42,476 nucleotides of DNA, from contig SOER01000027.1 of the NCBI GenBank assembly GCA_021646405.1, positions 1 through 42,476 of the forward strand, in the 5' to 3' direction. The notes beneath the pieces were generated by a model, which saw nothing but the letters and a program-made list of their open reading frames with translations, had not been told where the DNA came from and made no database searches. This DNA is from Candidatus Loosdrechtia aerotolerans (lineage in GTDB: Bacteria; Planctomycetota; Brocadiia; Brocadiales; Brocadiaceae). This document shows, in pieces, positions 8,645 through 18,169 of the stretch; position 1 is the stretch's first letter, and the number at the start of each line of letters is the position of its first letter. The translations under genes were made by a program, and so were the position numbers.

Positions 8645-9832
8645 CTAAAAATCCGCTTTTTTACTGAATACAAATCGGTTTGTATTCCGGTCTGGATTCC
8701 TGTTTGTATGAAGGGTAGCCTCATATACATCTGCCGTCTTCTTTGCTATCGTACGCCAATCATACTTCTCTGTTATCATATGTATTTGTCTTTCTTTTTC
8801 TTCTTCACAGAAAGGTCTATTCATAAATTCCTTTATTTTCCCTTTTAATGCTTCTCTATCTCCTGCCCGGAAAAACCTGTTCTCAGGTAACCCTACACTC
8901 CTGTTCCCGGGAATATCTGAAGCAATACAGAACAGGCCATAACTCATTGCCTCAAGTAAAACAATTGGGAGTCCTTCATAGTATGACGGAATAACAAAAA
9001 GTCCTGCGTGACTATATAACCCTTGCAATGATTCTGAGGTTAAAAATCCCGGCAGGATGATGTTTCTGTTTTTACTCGCTTTTTCTTTTAAACTTATGCT
9101 GTATTTATCTTCATGGTCAGCACAACCAACAATAACGAGTTTCCATTCATTTGTTTGAAACTGAGGGTCATTCGCTGAGAGCCACTGGAATGACTCGATA
9201 AGATCATGAAAGCCTTTCTCCGGCACAAGGCGGCCTACCGATAGTATATATTTCCCTTTTGTTAAGGAGTACTTTTGTAACATGCTATTCCTGTGTACTG
9301 CTTTTTTTACTTCTACCCCATTTGGAATTATGGTAGCAGTGCGATTGTAGTTTCTTTTTATCTGTTCTGCAATAAGCTCGGAAATACAGATGATATTATT
9401 TGCCCATGTGCAACCCAATCTTTCGCCAAACTTCAGGGTATATCTTGCCAGTGCACCCCACTTTTTTCTCTGATAATCAGGCCCATGATTTGTCATCACA
9501 ACTTTTAAACCTAACAGACGGGCAATTGGTATAAATAGAGAAGGTCCTATTGCATGAACATGGAGGATATCAGGAGAAAACCTCCTGGCAGTAATAATCC
9601 CGATAAACGTGTGTGAGATTGCCTCGAGAAACTTATTTCGCGGGCATGGAAGGGAAACTAATTTAACCCCTTTATACACGTTAATATCTTGATTCATGTA
9701 CGGTTTTCTGGTAAAGACAACAACTTCACATCCCATGCGAACCAGTTGAGGATATAAATTTTCACAATGTGCCTCTACACCACCCTGAACATGAGGAAAA
9801 CCACGAGTACCAAGCACAATAATTCTCAACAT
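8645..9832 (-). CDS. Glycosyltransferase family 4 (GT-B)
   Basis: Protein of 395 residues. The N-terminal domain opens with LRIIVLGTRGFPHVQGGVE, where the GG loop binds the acceptor. The C-terminal domain has SVGRLVPEKG (about 208-217) and EGLPIVLLEAMSYG (about 286-299), the EX7E nucleotide-sugar site of GT4 enzymes. The ATG at 9832 has GGAGGG 7 nt upstream and is preferred over the ATG at 9847. It overlaps the end of the radical SAM gene by 7 bp, so the two are co-transcribed. It is the last gene of the exopolysaccharide locus and ends 65 bp from the convergent 981-residue ORF. The sugar donor cannot be told from sequence. Confidence 0.9.
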   Translation of the reverse strand: MLRIIVLGTRGFPHVQGGVEAHCENLYPQLVRMGCEVVVFTRKPYMNQDINVYKGVKLVSLPCPRNKFLEAISHTFIGIITARRFSPDILHVHAIGPSLFIPIARLLGLKVVMTNHGPDYQRKKWGALARYTLKFGERLGCTWANNIICISELIAEQIKRNYNRTATIIPNGVEVKKAVHRNSMLQKYSLTKGKYILSVGRLVPEKGFHDLIESFQWLSANDPQFQTNEWKLVIVGCADHEDKYSISLKEKASKNRNIILPGFLTSESLQGLYSHAGLFVIPSYYEGLPIVLLEAMSYGLFCIASDIPGNRSVGLPENRFFRAGDREALKGKIKEFMNRPFCEEEKERQIHMITEKYDWRTIAKKTADVYEATLHTNRNPDRNTNRFVFSKKADF

Positions 9833-10815
9833 TGATTCACCCTCCATCCTTTTCCTAACATCATGTTTATTTTATTTCTTATTACCCAGGAGGTTGGTTT
9901 TGCAAAATATTTCTTCATAACAGGAGCAGCAGTACCAATCATCCAGCAGTTTTTCGGGCAGGTTCTGACCTTCTCTCTTACCTGTTTTGCCTTCTCCCCA
10001 CACCATATCTCTTGAAATGATTTTTCATGAAGATTACCCATACTTTCAAACCACATGTCTTCTTCCATTCCATTACAAGGTCTTATATTCCCCCCCGGGT
10101 CCAAAAAGAAATTTTCTGATCCTGCCTCACAGGGAAGCAACCTCTTATTACCCCTGGTATAATTAATCAAACCGTAATTAAAATATGCACGATATAGACT
10201 TTTTATTCTTTTACTTTTCAACAGATCTCTTATAAGTTCTTCAAAACAGGCAATAACTTCATCTTTTTTTTGTATATCATTATCATACTTGTGGAAATAG
10301 TATGAATTATGTACTACAGCAGTAGCGAATTCTACTTTCATTAATTTAGCCAGTTGGTAGAGCTCAATCATGTCCCTGGCATTTTTATCAGAAACAGTTA
10401 TACCAAACCCTATGTCTTTAAATCCGAGTCTCTGGAGTTCAAGCAATGTCCTTAATCCACAATCAAAACCATCTTTCACGCCTCTGAGTTCATCGTTCGC
10501 AGCAGGTAAACCCTCAATGCTTATCCTGATACCAATACCTCTGTTCTTTTGAGCAATAGTGAGAATTTTTTGAGTAAAATATCCATTCGTACTGATGACA
10601 ATTCTCTTTGCCTTTTTTCTTAGGATAGAGATGATATCTTCGAGATCATCTCTCAAAAATGGTTCTCCACCAGTAACATTGGCAAATTCAAGATGGGGGA
10701 GTTTCTCCAAAAGCGAAGGTCTAAATTCCTCATCGATTTTTGTAGGATATTTCCAAACATTACACATGTAACACCTATTGGGACATCTGTAGGTAGTAAT
10801 TATTGATGCTTCCAT
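9826..10815 (-). CDS. Radical SAM protein with SPASM domain
   Basis: Protein of 329 residues. The radical SAM cluster motif CPNRCYMC (Cys11, 15, 18) starts almost at the N-terminus and is followed by NVTGGEPFLRDDL, which binds S-adenosylmethionine. The C-terminal third carries a SPASM-type auxiliary cluster region: a Cys in LLPCEAGS, a Cys in NIRPCNGM, then CPKNCW. Such enzymes modify peptides or small molecules through radical chemistry. Its place between glycosyltransferase genes suggests action on a sugar, lipid or peptide tied to the glycan. No small precursor-peptide gene is visible next to it. It is coupled to the following GT4 by a 7-bp overlap and has 375 bp of non-coding DNA upstream. 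Confidence 0.9.
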   Translation of the reverse strand: MEASIITTYRCPNRCYMCNVWKYPTKIDEEFRPSLLEKLPHLEFANVTGGEPFLRDDLEDIISILRKKAKRIVISTNGYFTQKILTIAQKNRGIGIRISIEGLPAANDELRGVKDGFDCGLRTLLELQRLGFKDIGFGITVSDKNARDMIELYQLAKLMKVEFATAVVHNSYYFHKYDNDIQKKDEVIACFEELIRDLLKSKRIKSLYRAYFNYGLINYTRGNKRLLPCEAGSENFFLDPGGNIRPCNGMEEDMWFESMGNLHEKSFQEIWCGEKAKQVREKVRTCPKNCWMIGTAAPVMKKYFAKPTSWVIRNKINMMLGKGWRVNQC

Positions 10816-11190
10816 ATTATCTCACTTTCTGTTATTTCTTATTTGGATATACAAAGTTTGTGTAGTAAAAATAACAAAATACATGCCACGGAAAGGGAAG
10901 AAATTCTATCAGGTATTGATAAATAAAAAGAGCGGCATAGAAGGCATGGAAATGCCCTATTGCTCCTCTGGGGCTTTCTTCTTCGTTATTGATATTTCAC
11001 CTGTACGGGGTTATTTTTTGAGAAACTGCGGTGTGAAACATAGAGATTTGGTGACACTCATCATTAAGATGTGACATGTCGCAGGGTGTGTTAATGTAAG
11101 CATGTGCTGTGTTACACATTTTGACGCAAAGGGTCTAGGGCAGCTTTCGTAGGGAAGAGATAGCTCAAGGCTTTTATCGAATCCGCGGTT
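10816..11190. promoter_or_regulatory. Probable promoter region of the radical SAM/GT4 pair
   Basis: The gap separates two minus-strand units of the exopolysaccharide locus. GTGACATGTCGCAG at 11071-11084 is identical to 26194-26207 in the other long gap of the locus, and a further GTGACA lies 20 bp to its left (11051). No believable gene is present: the 63-codon frame at 10883-11074 has no recognisable product and runs against the operon. No -35/-10 elements can be named with confidence. Confidence 0.4.
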
Positions 11191-12414
11191 TTAACATAGA
11201 GAACCATTACACCTCGCAATCTCATGAAATTTAGATACGTATTCATTTTCTATCTGATCGTTATTAAACCTCTTCCTTGCCCTTTGGGCTATCATATCTC
11301 TATCATAAACATTTTTATACAAACATTTATTTACTACTTCTGCAAAGTGCTCCGGGTTATTTGTATTAACGACCTCTCCATCTTCCGGGTTCTGAATCAA
11401 ATACCCCATAATATTGTTTACCGGTAATGTTATAACAGGCGTTCCGCAGAGTAGTGATTCGATCACAACATTACCCAATCCTTCATTATGTGATGCAAAC
11501 CAAAATAAATGCGAATTTTTATATAAAGACACAAGTTCTTTCCTATTATCTATCCTTCCTAAAAACAATACTTTGATTCTGTTGTTTGTTTTCCGTACAA
11601 TCCTTTCTGATAAAATACTTATTTCACGAAAATATTTTTCATCCGGATGTGGTCCCACAACTATTACTTGCACATTTCCTTTCAGATGGAGCGCTGAATT
11701 TAATAAAAATTCAAGGTTTTTTCTCCTTATAATAAGTCCCACCCATAATATCCTGCATGCAGAAAAATCTAGCTGTTTTAATACGCTATTTTCATCATCC
11801 ATATTTTTATCTTCCATCTCGTTTACATTATTGAGATAAACCGGATTAAATCTGCACCAGATTTTCTCTTCTGGTAAACCATATTGAATACATGCATTTT
11901 TTAAGGGTGGTGAGATCACTATAATGAGTTTTGCATAACGAAAAGGGAATAGAAAGAAAGACCTGAACATTGGTAATTTGGATCCTCTGAGTGTTAAAGG
12001 ATCGTCCATACCCAGCGATACAATCTCTTTTATCAAAGGTTTTTTAACGAGAAAAGCACACCAGCCTATAAGACTGGACAACCAGCTCGAGTCAATCGTA
12101 TGTATGATATCGACTTTCGATTGCATTTTTAAAAATAGAATAATTGTTTTAAAAAACATACGGAAAACAAATAAAACTTTCAGGACTTTCTTGAGAGGGT
12201 GTATCTGTTTTCCGGCGTATTTATTGTGGCCAATGTAGTTGATCTCTAAACCGTCATACATTCGTATCCGGTGTTCAAATCCGTTTATGCTGTTGGTAAT
12301 AACATAAACCTTGTCTATCCCCTTCTTCATTAAGTTACTGTATAATCTATGAATTCTTAAACCAGCCCCGGTAAAATCAGGTGGGTACATGAGAATCCCA
12401 ATGAGAATATTCAT
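11191..12414 (-). CDS. Glycosyltransferase family 4 (GT-B)
   Basis: Protein of 407 residues beginning MNILIGILMYPPDFTGAGLR, the usual GT4 N-terminal Rossmann start with an acceptor loop. The C-terminal donor domain contains ILWVGLIIRRKNLEFLL and EGLGNVVIESLLCGTPVI, the EX7E element of the family. Its ATG overlaps the stop of the preceding GT4 gene by 4 bp (ATGA, 12411-12414), so translation is coupled. It probably adds one sugar of the repeat unit on the cytoplasmic face of the membrane. Donor and linkage are unknown. Confidence 0.9.
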   Translation of the reverse strand: MNILIGILMYPPDFTGAGLRIHRLYSNLMKKGIDKVYVITNSINGFEHRIRMYDGLEINYIGHNKYAGKQIHPLKKVLKVLFVFRMFFKTIILFLKMQSKVDIIHTIDSSWLSSLIGWCAFLVKKPLIKEIVSLGMDDPLTLRGSKLPMFRSFFLFPFRYAKLIIVISPPLKNACIQYGLPEEKIWCRFNPVYLNNVNEMEDKNMDDENSVLKQLDFSACRILWVGLIIRRKNLEFLLNSALHLKGNVQVIVVGPHPDEKYFREISILSERIVRKTNNRIKVLFLGRIDNRKELVSLYKNSHLFWFASHNEGLGNVVIESLLCGTPVITLPVNNIMGYLIQNPEDGEVVNTNNPEHFAEVVNKCLYKNVYDRDMIAQRARKRFNNDQIENEYVSKFHEIARCNGSLC

Positions 12415-13682
12415 AAGCCATTCTTTCTTTTTTCTCTTGCTAATTGATAGATATTCATTAATCCTTGATAATACTTCTCAACACTAAAATTTTGATGAAC
12501 AAACACCCTGGCATTCTCTCCCATTTCTGCAATCTTTTTGCGACTATTAAACATATGAATGATTTTCTCAACGAGATCTTCAGCATTTCCTGATTGAAAA
12601 GTTAACCCTGTACCGTTGTCACTCACGAGTTCGGGTATACCGCCAATGCGCGCACTAATCACTGGTTTTCCAAGGGCAAATGCCTCTAAAACAGATACAG
12701 GATTATTCTCATACCACTCCGAAGGAAGAATGACAGCCGTGCTCCTCTTTATTTCGTTATACAGTGTTTCCCCCCGCATATATCCAAAAAATTGAACGTT
12801 GTGAATCCCTTCATTCTCTACTCTTTTCTCGAGTATACTTTTCAGCGGACCATCTCCAATAATCTTAAACTTAATTTTCATTGTACCTTCCGCCTGCAAT
12901 ATCTTTGCTGCTTTGATAAGGGTTGATACTCCTTTTTCTCGTGAAAGTCTTCCAAAATAAACTAATGAATATTCATCACTGTGTATTTCTCCGTTCGTTT
13001 CGTTTTTCACAGCATCAAACCTGGTAACAAAATTTGGTAGATAAACAATAGTCTTCTTAAATCCCATATCTATCAGTTTTTTTTTGAGAAACATACTTGG
13101 GGAAATGAAAATATCCACATTTTTATATATATTGAGAAATGTATGGTGCAGGTACATTTCCATTGCAGCAAGGCTGCTTTTGATAAATGAGCCTTTCAAA
13201 CAACGTCTGTGAATTGCCCTGTAATATTTTCCACCAGAACAACGTTCACAAATTTCATCATGTGCCAGGAGTGAGTAAGATGCACATACCATTTTATAAT
13301 CGTGTAATGTCATAACAGCGGGTATCTTTCTCTTTTTCAGTACATCAAGGATTGACGGTGAAATTTGATGGTGGATATTATGTAAATGAACAATATCGAC
13401 AGGATATTCATCCAATAAGCGTGAAATACGTTCCTTTGCTTCAGAAGAATAGAGAATGCGGAATGCTATTTTTATTTGATGTACAGGGTTGATGCTATTG
13501 CTATTTACATCCACATCCGACATGAAAAATTGAGAAGTATCACAGGGTACATTTTCCGGATGTACCATCGAGAAAAAATTTACCTTGTGTCCATGTTGTG
13601 CCAAAATGTCGGCGGTACCAAAGTAAACCCTTTCACTGCCACCACGCAGATAATGGAATTTATTGACTTGTAAAACGTTCAT
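12411..13682 (-). CDS. Glycosyltransferase family 4 (GT-B)
   Basis: Protein of 423 residues. The start MNVLQVNKFHYLRGGSERVY has the GG acceptor loop, and VHLHNIHHQISP and TLHDYKMVC follow as in many capsule or exopolysaccharide GT4 enzymes. The donor domain has YFGRLSREKGVSTLI and then EWYENNPVSVLEAFALGKPV, carrying the EX7E pair. A small cysteine set (CERCSGGKYYRAIHRRC, about residues 140-160) is typical of this GT4 subgroup and may bind metal. GAGGAGT lies 5 nt before the ATG. It is followed directly by the next GT4 with a 4-bp overlap and preceded by a 113-bp gap. Confidence 0.9.
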   Translation of the reverse strand: MNVLQVNKFHYLRGGSERVYFGTADILAQHGHKVNFFSMVHPENVPCDTSQFFMSDVDVNSNSINPVHQIKIAFRILYSSEAKERISRLLDEYPVDIVHLHNIHHQISPSILDVLKKRKIPAVMTLHDYKMVCASYSLLAHDEICERCSGGKYYRAIHRRCLKGSFIKSSLAAMEMYLHHTFLNIYKNVDIFISPSMFLKKKLIDMGFKKTIVYLPNFVTRFDAVKNETNGEIHSDEYSLVYFGRLSREKGVSTLIKAAKILQAEGTMKIKFKIIGDGPLKSILEKRVENEGIHNVQFFGYMRGETLYNEIKRSTAVILPSEWYENNPVSVLEAFALGKPVISARIGGIPELVSDNGTGLTFQSGNAEDLVEKIIHMFNSRKKIAEMGENARVFVHQNFSVEKYYQGLMNIYQLAREKRKNGL

Positions 13683-13795
13683 TTTTACTCCTCATATCTT
13701 GATAGTACAGGTAACTCAAGGCATTTACTTCGAGAACACCAAAGCACATACTGAACTGACAGGTTTAAATTATAGCAATAACTTGAGCGCGAAAT

Positions 13796-16030
13796 TTATT
13801 TACTGTTTTTTGTTTGGTTTTTGGTGTTTTTTGAATGAATGGACTCCATAACAGGATCTATGGCAACATATACCCCACTTCCATTTGCTGAAAGATAAAG
13901 CTCGTAAGGTGGTGATGGGTTTACGTTAATATTGAATCCCCGAAGCACAGCTAAACCGTTATTAACGCTCTCCCATGTTTTTCCACCATCGATACTCCGG
14001 AAAACTCCCTCTCCTGCACTTTCATCGTGGTATTGATGATCATTAGAAAGGGCATAGATTACCGGGGGATAAGAAGGTATTACTGCCACGGCCTCAATTC
14101 TCTTTGAACCCGATAACACTTGTGTCCATGTCTTTCCTGCATTTATACTCTTATAAACGCCCCCGGGGCCCATTTTGCTCCGTATCACACCCGCATATAC
14201 ATGATTGGGCTGATGAGGGTCAATAGCCAAAGAAGCAATTGACAGAGAAGTCTTATGTGTTTTATCCCAGGATTCACCGTTATTATTGCTTCTGTAAAGA
14301 CCATTATTCGTTGCAGCATAGAGAATGCCATTCTTTCCGGGATGGCAGAGAAGTTTATTAACTATTGTTCCGCCAGGCAGCCCCTTATTCTTTTCTACCC
14401 AACTGTTACCCCTGTCTCCGCTCCTGTATACCCCCTTTTTACCACCAAGAAAAATTGATTCAGTATCATAAGGATTAACCAGAATAGTATAAAACCTGGT
14501 ATCATCAGGTAAGCCCTTCGTTCTCTGATTCCAGGTTTTCCCGTAATCAAAGCTGGTTGCAAAACCACATACCCTGAGCCTTTTTGAATTGATAACATGA
14601 ACAATATTCGGTTGTTTTGGGTCTACAGCGATATCAAGAATATCATCCTTATATTTCATGCCTTTTTCAGAAGGAAACCAACTTTTCCCATTATCGTCAC
14701 TTATTACCAAACCGTGGTCAGCAGTACCTGCATATAGATAATTGTGATCCTTTGGATCTATACCAACAACCAGAGTTTGGCCAAATACATTTATCCCCTT
14801 ATGTGTCCATCTCCCCGGAGAAACCTCTCTCGATATTAATTGTTTCCAGGTAGATCCTCCGTCATCTGATCTATAAAGATATCTTGAAGTTCCAATGTAT
14901 ATCCTTTCAGTATTATTAGGATCCAGGGCAATTGCGTTAACCTTTCGGCTCAAATTCAACCATGCTTGTTCAACATTACCTTTTGTACCCGATGCACTGC
15001 CCCACCGGGTAATCATGATCCATGTTTCTCCGTTATTTATACTTTTATACACCCCGCCGGTATCTCCCCAGGTACTGTTTATTGCATAAACAGTTTTCGT
15101 GTTCTTTGTGTCAATAAGTATTGTTGCATAATTATCAAAGTGTTTTGATTTTGTTTTAATAAAGCCTAATCCCTGATTCTTCTTCTCCCATGAGTTGCCT
15201 TCATCATGAGATTTAAAAACACCGTTAGAACCGGCAGCGATAAAAACACACCTGGAATCATCAGGGTGTATCGCAATATACTTTACTGCAGTGTCCATAA
15301 TCTTTTTCCATGTTTTACCTGCATCCATACTTTTAAACAGGCCTGCGTTCGTTGCAGCATACACGGTATTTGTATTTTTTGAATCAACGGCTATATGTCG
15401 AATTTTCGATCCTTGAGGAAGAGAGGAGATCAGTTCCCAGTTGCCGCCACTTTCTCTGCTCATATAGATATTTCCACTCCAACTGATCTTTTTTATAACT
15501 CCTCCGCCTTCTGTACTCGGTCTATATCCAAGCCCTAAATAGAGTATATGTGTTTTCTCATGGTTGAGTGCAATAGATCCGATGCTGGCAGATAAGAATT
15601 CTTCCTGTGGAGTGCCGATACCTTTCCATACCGATCTCCATGTTGCACCCCTGTCAGTTGATTTATAAAATCCTCCTCTTGTCCCAACAAAAAGAGTCGC
15701 CTCATCTGCGGGGTCGATAACAACGGGTGTAGTAATATCATAATTTTTAATGCCATTATTCAGGGGAATCCAATATTCTCCTTGATTATTACTCGAGTAA
15801 ATACCCCCGACATCTGTTCCTGCGTATACAATACCATCAGCATCTACTGACAGGGAGGTTACCTGGTCGGCATCTCCGGGTCCAATTAAGTTCCAGGTAA
15901 TCTTATTACCCGCAGCAAAATTTGATGATGAAAAACTATTGCAGGACATACTGAGTATTGTGCACAGCAGGAGGATTATTATACATCCCGGATATTTACC
16001 CGGGAAAGGTAGTACGGAGAAATTATTCAC
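13796..16030 (-). CDS. Asp-box (BNR) beta-propeller lipoprotein
   Basis: Protein of 744 residues. A hydrophobic segment ending ILSMSC (Cys30) forms a lipoprotein-type signal. The rest holds 13 Asp-boxes of the pattern SxDxGxxW, for example STDRGATW, SMDAGKTW, SDDGGSTW, SGDRGNSW and SIDGGKTW, spaced along the chain as in sortilin/VPS10 or sialidase-like propellers. This predicts one large or two stacked beta-propellers on the outer side of a membrane. No catalytic residues of a sialidase can be assigned. The GTG start overlaps the stop of the phosphodiesterase gene (GTGA, 16027-16030), and GGAGGAGG lies about 9 nt upstream. Glycan binding or scaffolding is a reasonable guess from its operon. 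Confidence 0.88.
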   Translation of the reverse strand: MNNFSVLPFPGKYPGCIIILLLCTILSMSCNSFSSSNFAAGNKITWNLIGPGDADQVTSLSVDADGIVYAGTDVGGIYSSNNQGEYWIPLNNGIKNYDITTPVVIDPADEATLFVGTRGGFYKSTDRGATWRSVWKGIGTPQEEFLSASIGSIALNHEKTHILYLGLGYRPSTEGGGVIKKISWSGNIYMSRESGGNWELISSLPQGSKIRHIAVDSKNTNTVYAATNAGLFKSMDAGKTWKKIMDTAVKYIAIHPDDSRCVFIAAGSNGVFKSHDEGNSWEKKNQGLGFIKTKSKHFDNYATILIDTKNTKTVYAINSTWGDTGGVYKSINNGETWIMITRWGSASGTKGNVEQAWLNLSRKVNAIALDPNNTERIYIGTSRYLYRSDDGGSTWKQLISREVSPGRWTHKGINVFGQTLVVGIDPKDHNYLYAGTADHGLVISDDNGKSWFPSEKGMKYKDDILDIAVDPKQPNIVHVINSKRLRVCGFATSFDYGKTWNQRTKGLPDDTRFYTILVNPYDTESIFLGGKKGVYRSGDRGNSWVEKNKGLPGGTIVNKLLCHPGKNGILYAATNNGLYRSNNNGESWDKTHKTSLSIASLAIDPHQPNHVYAGVIRSKMGPGGVYKSINAGKTWTQVLSGSKRIEAVAVIPSYPPVIYALSNDHQYHDESAGEGVFRSIDGGKTWESVNNGLAVLRGFNINVNPSPPYELYLSANGSGVYVAIDPVMESIHSKNTKNQTKNSK

Positions 16031-17499
16031 AGAGCTTTTCCTCCTCCGGTATGAGATGTCTGATTTAACGGAATCTCTAAGATTTGTAAAATGGTTGAGG
16101 CTATATCAGCTATCTTCTCATTTTTCTGTGCACGGTGAGAATTAAGGATTCCGTAAAATCCGTAACTCTTATGTCCGCCGGATAATTTTTTATGGGTTGT
16201 ATTTATTCCGATGATTTTTGTATGGAGTGCCCAGTTAACACCGTACGATTCTTCTAATTCAAAAAGGATATCGGGATAAATATCGATAAAGGGACCATTA
16301 TCGATCTCTTCACGGCATTTTAACCAGAGAAAAGGTTGTATTCCTGTTCTCTCATCTTTAAAACTTTTCAACATATCTATAATCTTATTCCGGAAGATTT
16401 CGTAGTCAAAGCCGGCCTGTTTTACATTTTTGGAGTGAATTGTTATTCCCCCAAAAGGGTTCGTACCAGCAAAAGTAGAGGTACACGCAAGACTTGTACT
16501 GTTATTTGTAATAAATGTAGATTTTTTTAGTTCTTTACGATACGGAACAAATCTTGCCGCAGAAAACATAAGATCTTCCAGATCAAAATGATATACAGCT
16601 TCTAGCATGCCCAATTTAGCTTTCTCTATGAGATAGTTCTTGTTCAGATACTTAAACCGGCCAACCTTAGATTTTATATATCCCGCTTTCCTAAGGATCT
16701 CATTAATGTTCACCACCTTTGTACATCGCCTTCCGTGTCCGTGATCACTCAGCACGATAAGATTCGTTTGACCATCAAGATCTTCCACAAACCGTCTCAG
16801 TACATCATCAAATAACAAATAAAACTCTTTAATACTTTTGCTGTATTTATTCAAACCAGGGTAGGTACAATCATCCGGATCTGTATATCTCCAAAGAAAA
16901 TGCTGTATCCTATCTAATTGAAAAAAGGTCACAAAACATAGATCATACCTGTCATCCCGAAACATTTTTCTTGAAAATTGATACAACCTTTCAATATCTA
17001 TTCTGGTTTTTTCAATAAACCCGGTTAATTCTTTTTTTTGAGGGAAATCAGTAATCCCACCAATACACGGCATATCCTTTCCTGCCAGGGAGACCGACGA
17101 AGGGTATGCTTGAACATCACCTTTTGTAAATACCGGGCCATTGATCATAACTCCATTAACTGGCCAAACAGGATATGCAAGGAAGGGATTAATAACACAA
17201 ACTTTTTTCCCTGCTTTACTTGCAAAATCCCAGAATGTTTGACCACGTATTTGAGAGGTATCAATCTGTTTATCATTTTTGTTCAGGTAATTGATGTACT
17301 CGATAATCCCATGCCCGGCAGGTGTCTTTCCCGTAAAGATTGTTGCCCATGCGGGAACAGAATCTGGTGGAAAGACAGACGCAATTTTTCCTGCATGTCC
17401 CCCGTTCATAATTTTTTTGAACGTTGGCAATTCGTCCTGCCAGTTATTAATGAGTTCGGGATCCAATCCATCAATTCCAATAACCACTACTTTAGCCAT
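16027..17499 (-). CDS. Alkaline phosphatase superfamily enzyme (type I phosphodiesterase-like)
   Basis: Protein of 490 residues without a signal peptide. Metal and nucleophile positions of the superfamily are present: VIGIDGLD (Asp10), FPPDSVPAWATIFTG with a Ser/Thr nucleophile near 47-53, FFQLDRIQH (Asp196, His200) and LSDHGHG (Asp252, His253). These enzymes hydrolyse or transfer phosphate mono- or diesters. In glycan operons relatives act on nucleotide sugars, phosphoglycerol or lipid-phosphate intermediates; which applies here is unknown. It overlaps the kinase-like gene by 8 bp upstream and the propeller lipoprotein by 4 bp downstream, so the three form a tight cassette. The lack of an export signal suggests a cytoplasmic substrate. 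Confidence 0.88.
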   Translation of the reverse strand: MAKVVVIGIDGLDPELINNWQDELPTFKKIMNGGHAGKIASVFPPDSVPAWATIFTGKTPAGHGIIEYINYLNKNDKQIDTSQIRGQTFWDFASKAGKKVCVINPFLAYPVWPVNGVMINGPVFTKGDVQAYPSSVSLAGKDMPCIGGITDFPQKKELTGFIEKTRIDIERLYQFSRKMFRDDRYDLCFVTFFQLDRIQHFLWRYTDPDDCTYPGLNKYSKSIKEFYLLFDDVLRRFVEDLDGQTNLIVLSDHGHGRRCTKVVNINEILRKAGYIKSKVGRFKYLNKNYLIEKAKLGMLEAVYHFDLEDLMFSAARFVPYRKELKKSTFITNNSTSLACTSTFAGTNPFGGITIHSKNVKQAGFDYEIFRNKIIDMLKSFKDERTGIQPFLWLKCREEIDNGPFIDIYPDILFELEESYGVNWALHTKIIGINTTHKKLSGGHKSYGFYGILNSHRAQKNEKIADIASTILQILEIPLNQTSHTGGGKAL

Positions 17500-18169
17500 T
17501 CGATATACCCCGCTCTTTTAAAAAAGATATTGTATACCCTGCTATCTGACGCGCAACAGTTTCAAAAGAACTATTGGTGTCGATAAGGATAGCATTCGGT
17601 AATTTTTTATAATAGGAATAGAGTTTTTGTCTTTCTTTTAAATATTCAATACTCGTGCCATCCTGTTTCCTCTTAGAACCCGTTTCGGGTTCTACATCGA
17701 GAATAAAGAGCAGGTCAGGTTGTGGAAACAGGCGGGATAGGGTTAGTTGAAGGACATGTTCCAAGCCCTCTGTGCTTTTTCCCATATTTACAGCTTGATC
17801 TGCTGCGAAATCAAACAAATAACGATCACAGAGTATAATATTTCTCTTATTCAAGTAGCCGAGTACCTTCCGCCTTGCCTGTAAATAATAATCAAAAAGT
17901 GCCAGATTTAACCATAACCATAAAATACACGGGTTCCGTAATAATATTTGTTTCTTCTTTCGTATATTTGAAACGCCGGATGCTCTTGTTGCATCTGATC
18001 CCTTGAATCGTTTAATAAACGGTTGTAATAGGTACGGTTCCCATCGGCTCCATGTATAAATAGCGGGAATACCCAATTCATGAAGGTGTTTTTGTAAAAC
18101 TTGTGCCTGAGAACTTTTACCGGAACCATCGATACCGGTAAAACAAATGAATATTGAGGATTTCATCAT
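17492..18169 (-). CDS. Thymidylate kinase-like P-loop protein
   Basis: Protein of 225 residues. FTGIDGSGKSSQ (P-loop, residues 10-21) and ILCDRYLFDFAADQAV match the Walker A and DR(Y/F) motifs of the dTMP kinase family. The QDGTSIEYLKERQKLY region corresponds to the lid. True Tmk is a housekeeping enzyme; this copy sits inside a polysaccharide operon, so it may phosphorylate another substrate, such as a sugar or a lipid intermediate. That is inference. The ATG overlaps the previous stop by one base (TAATG at 18167-18171) and the gene end overlaps the phosphodiesterase start by 8 bp. Confidence 0.82.
   Translation of the reverse strand: MMKSSIFICFTGIDGSGKSSQAQVLQKHLHELGIPAIYTWSRWEPYLLQPFIKRFKGSDATRASGVSNIRKKKQILLRNPCILWLWLNLALFDYYLQARRKVLGYLNKRNIILCDRYLFDFAADQAVNMGKSTEGLEHVLQLTLSRLFPQPDLLFILDVEPETGSKRKQDGTSIEYLKERQKLYSYYKKLPNAILIDTNSSFETVARQIAGYTISFLKERGISNG

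Noticed and set aside
10883-11074. 63-codon plus-strand frame in the gap before the radical SAM gene
   Set aside because: Runs against the operon, has no recognisable domain and no ribosome-binding site; considered and dropped as a radical SAM precursor peptide.
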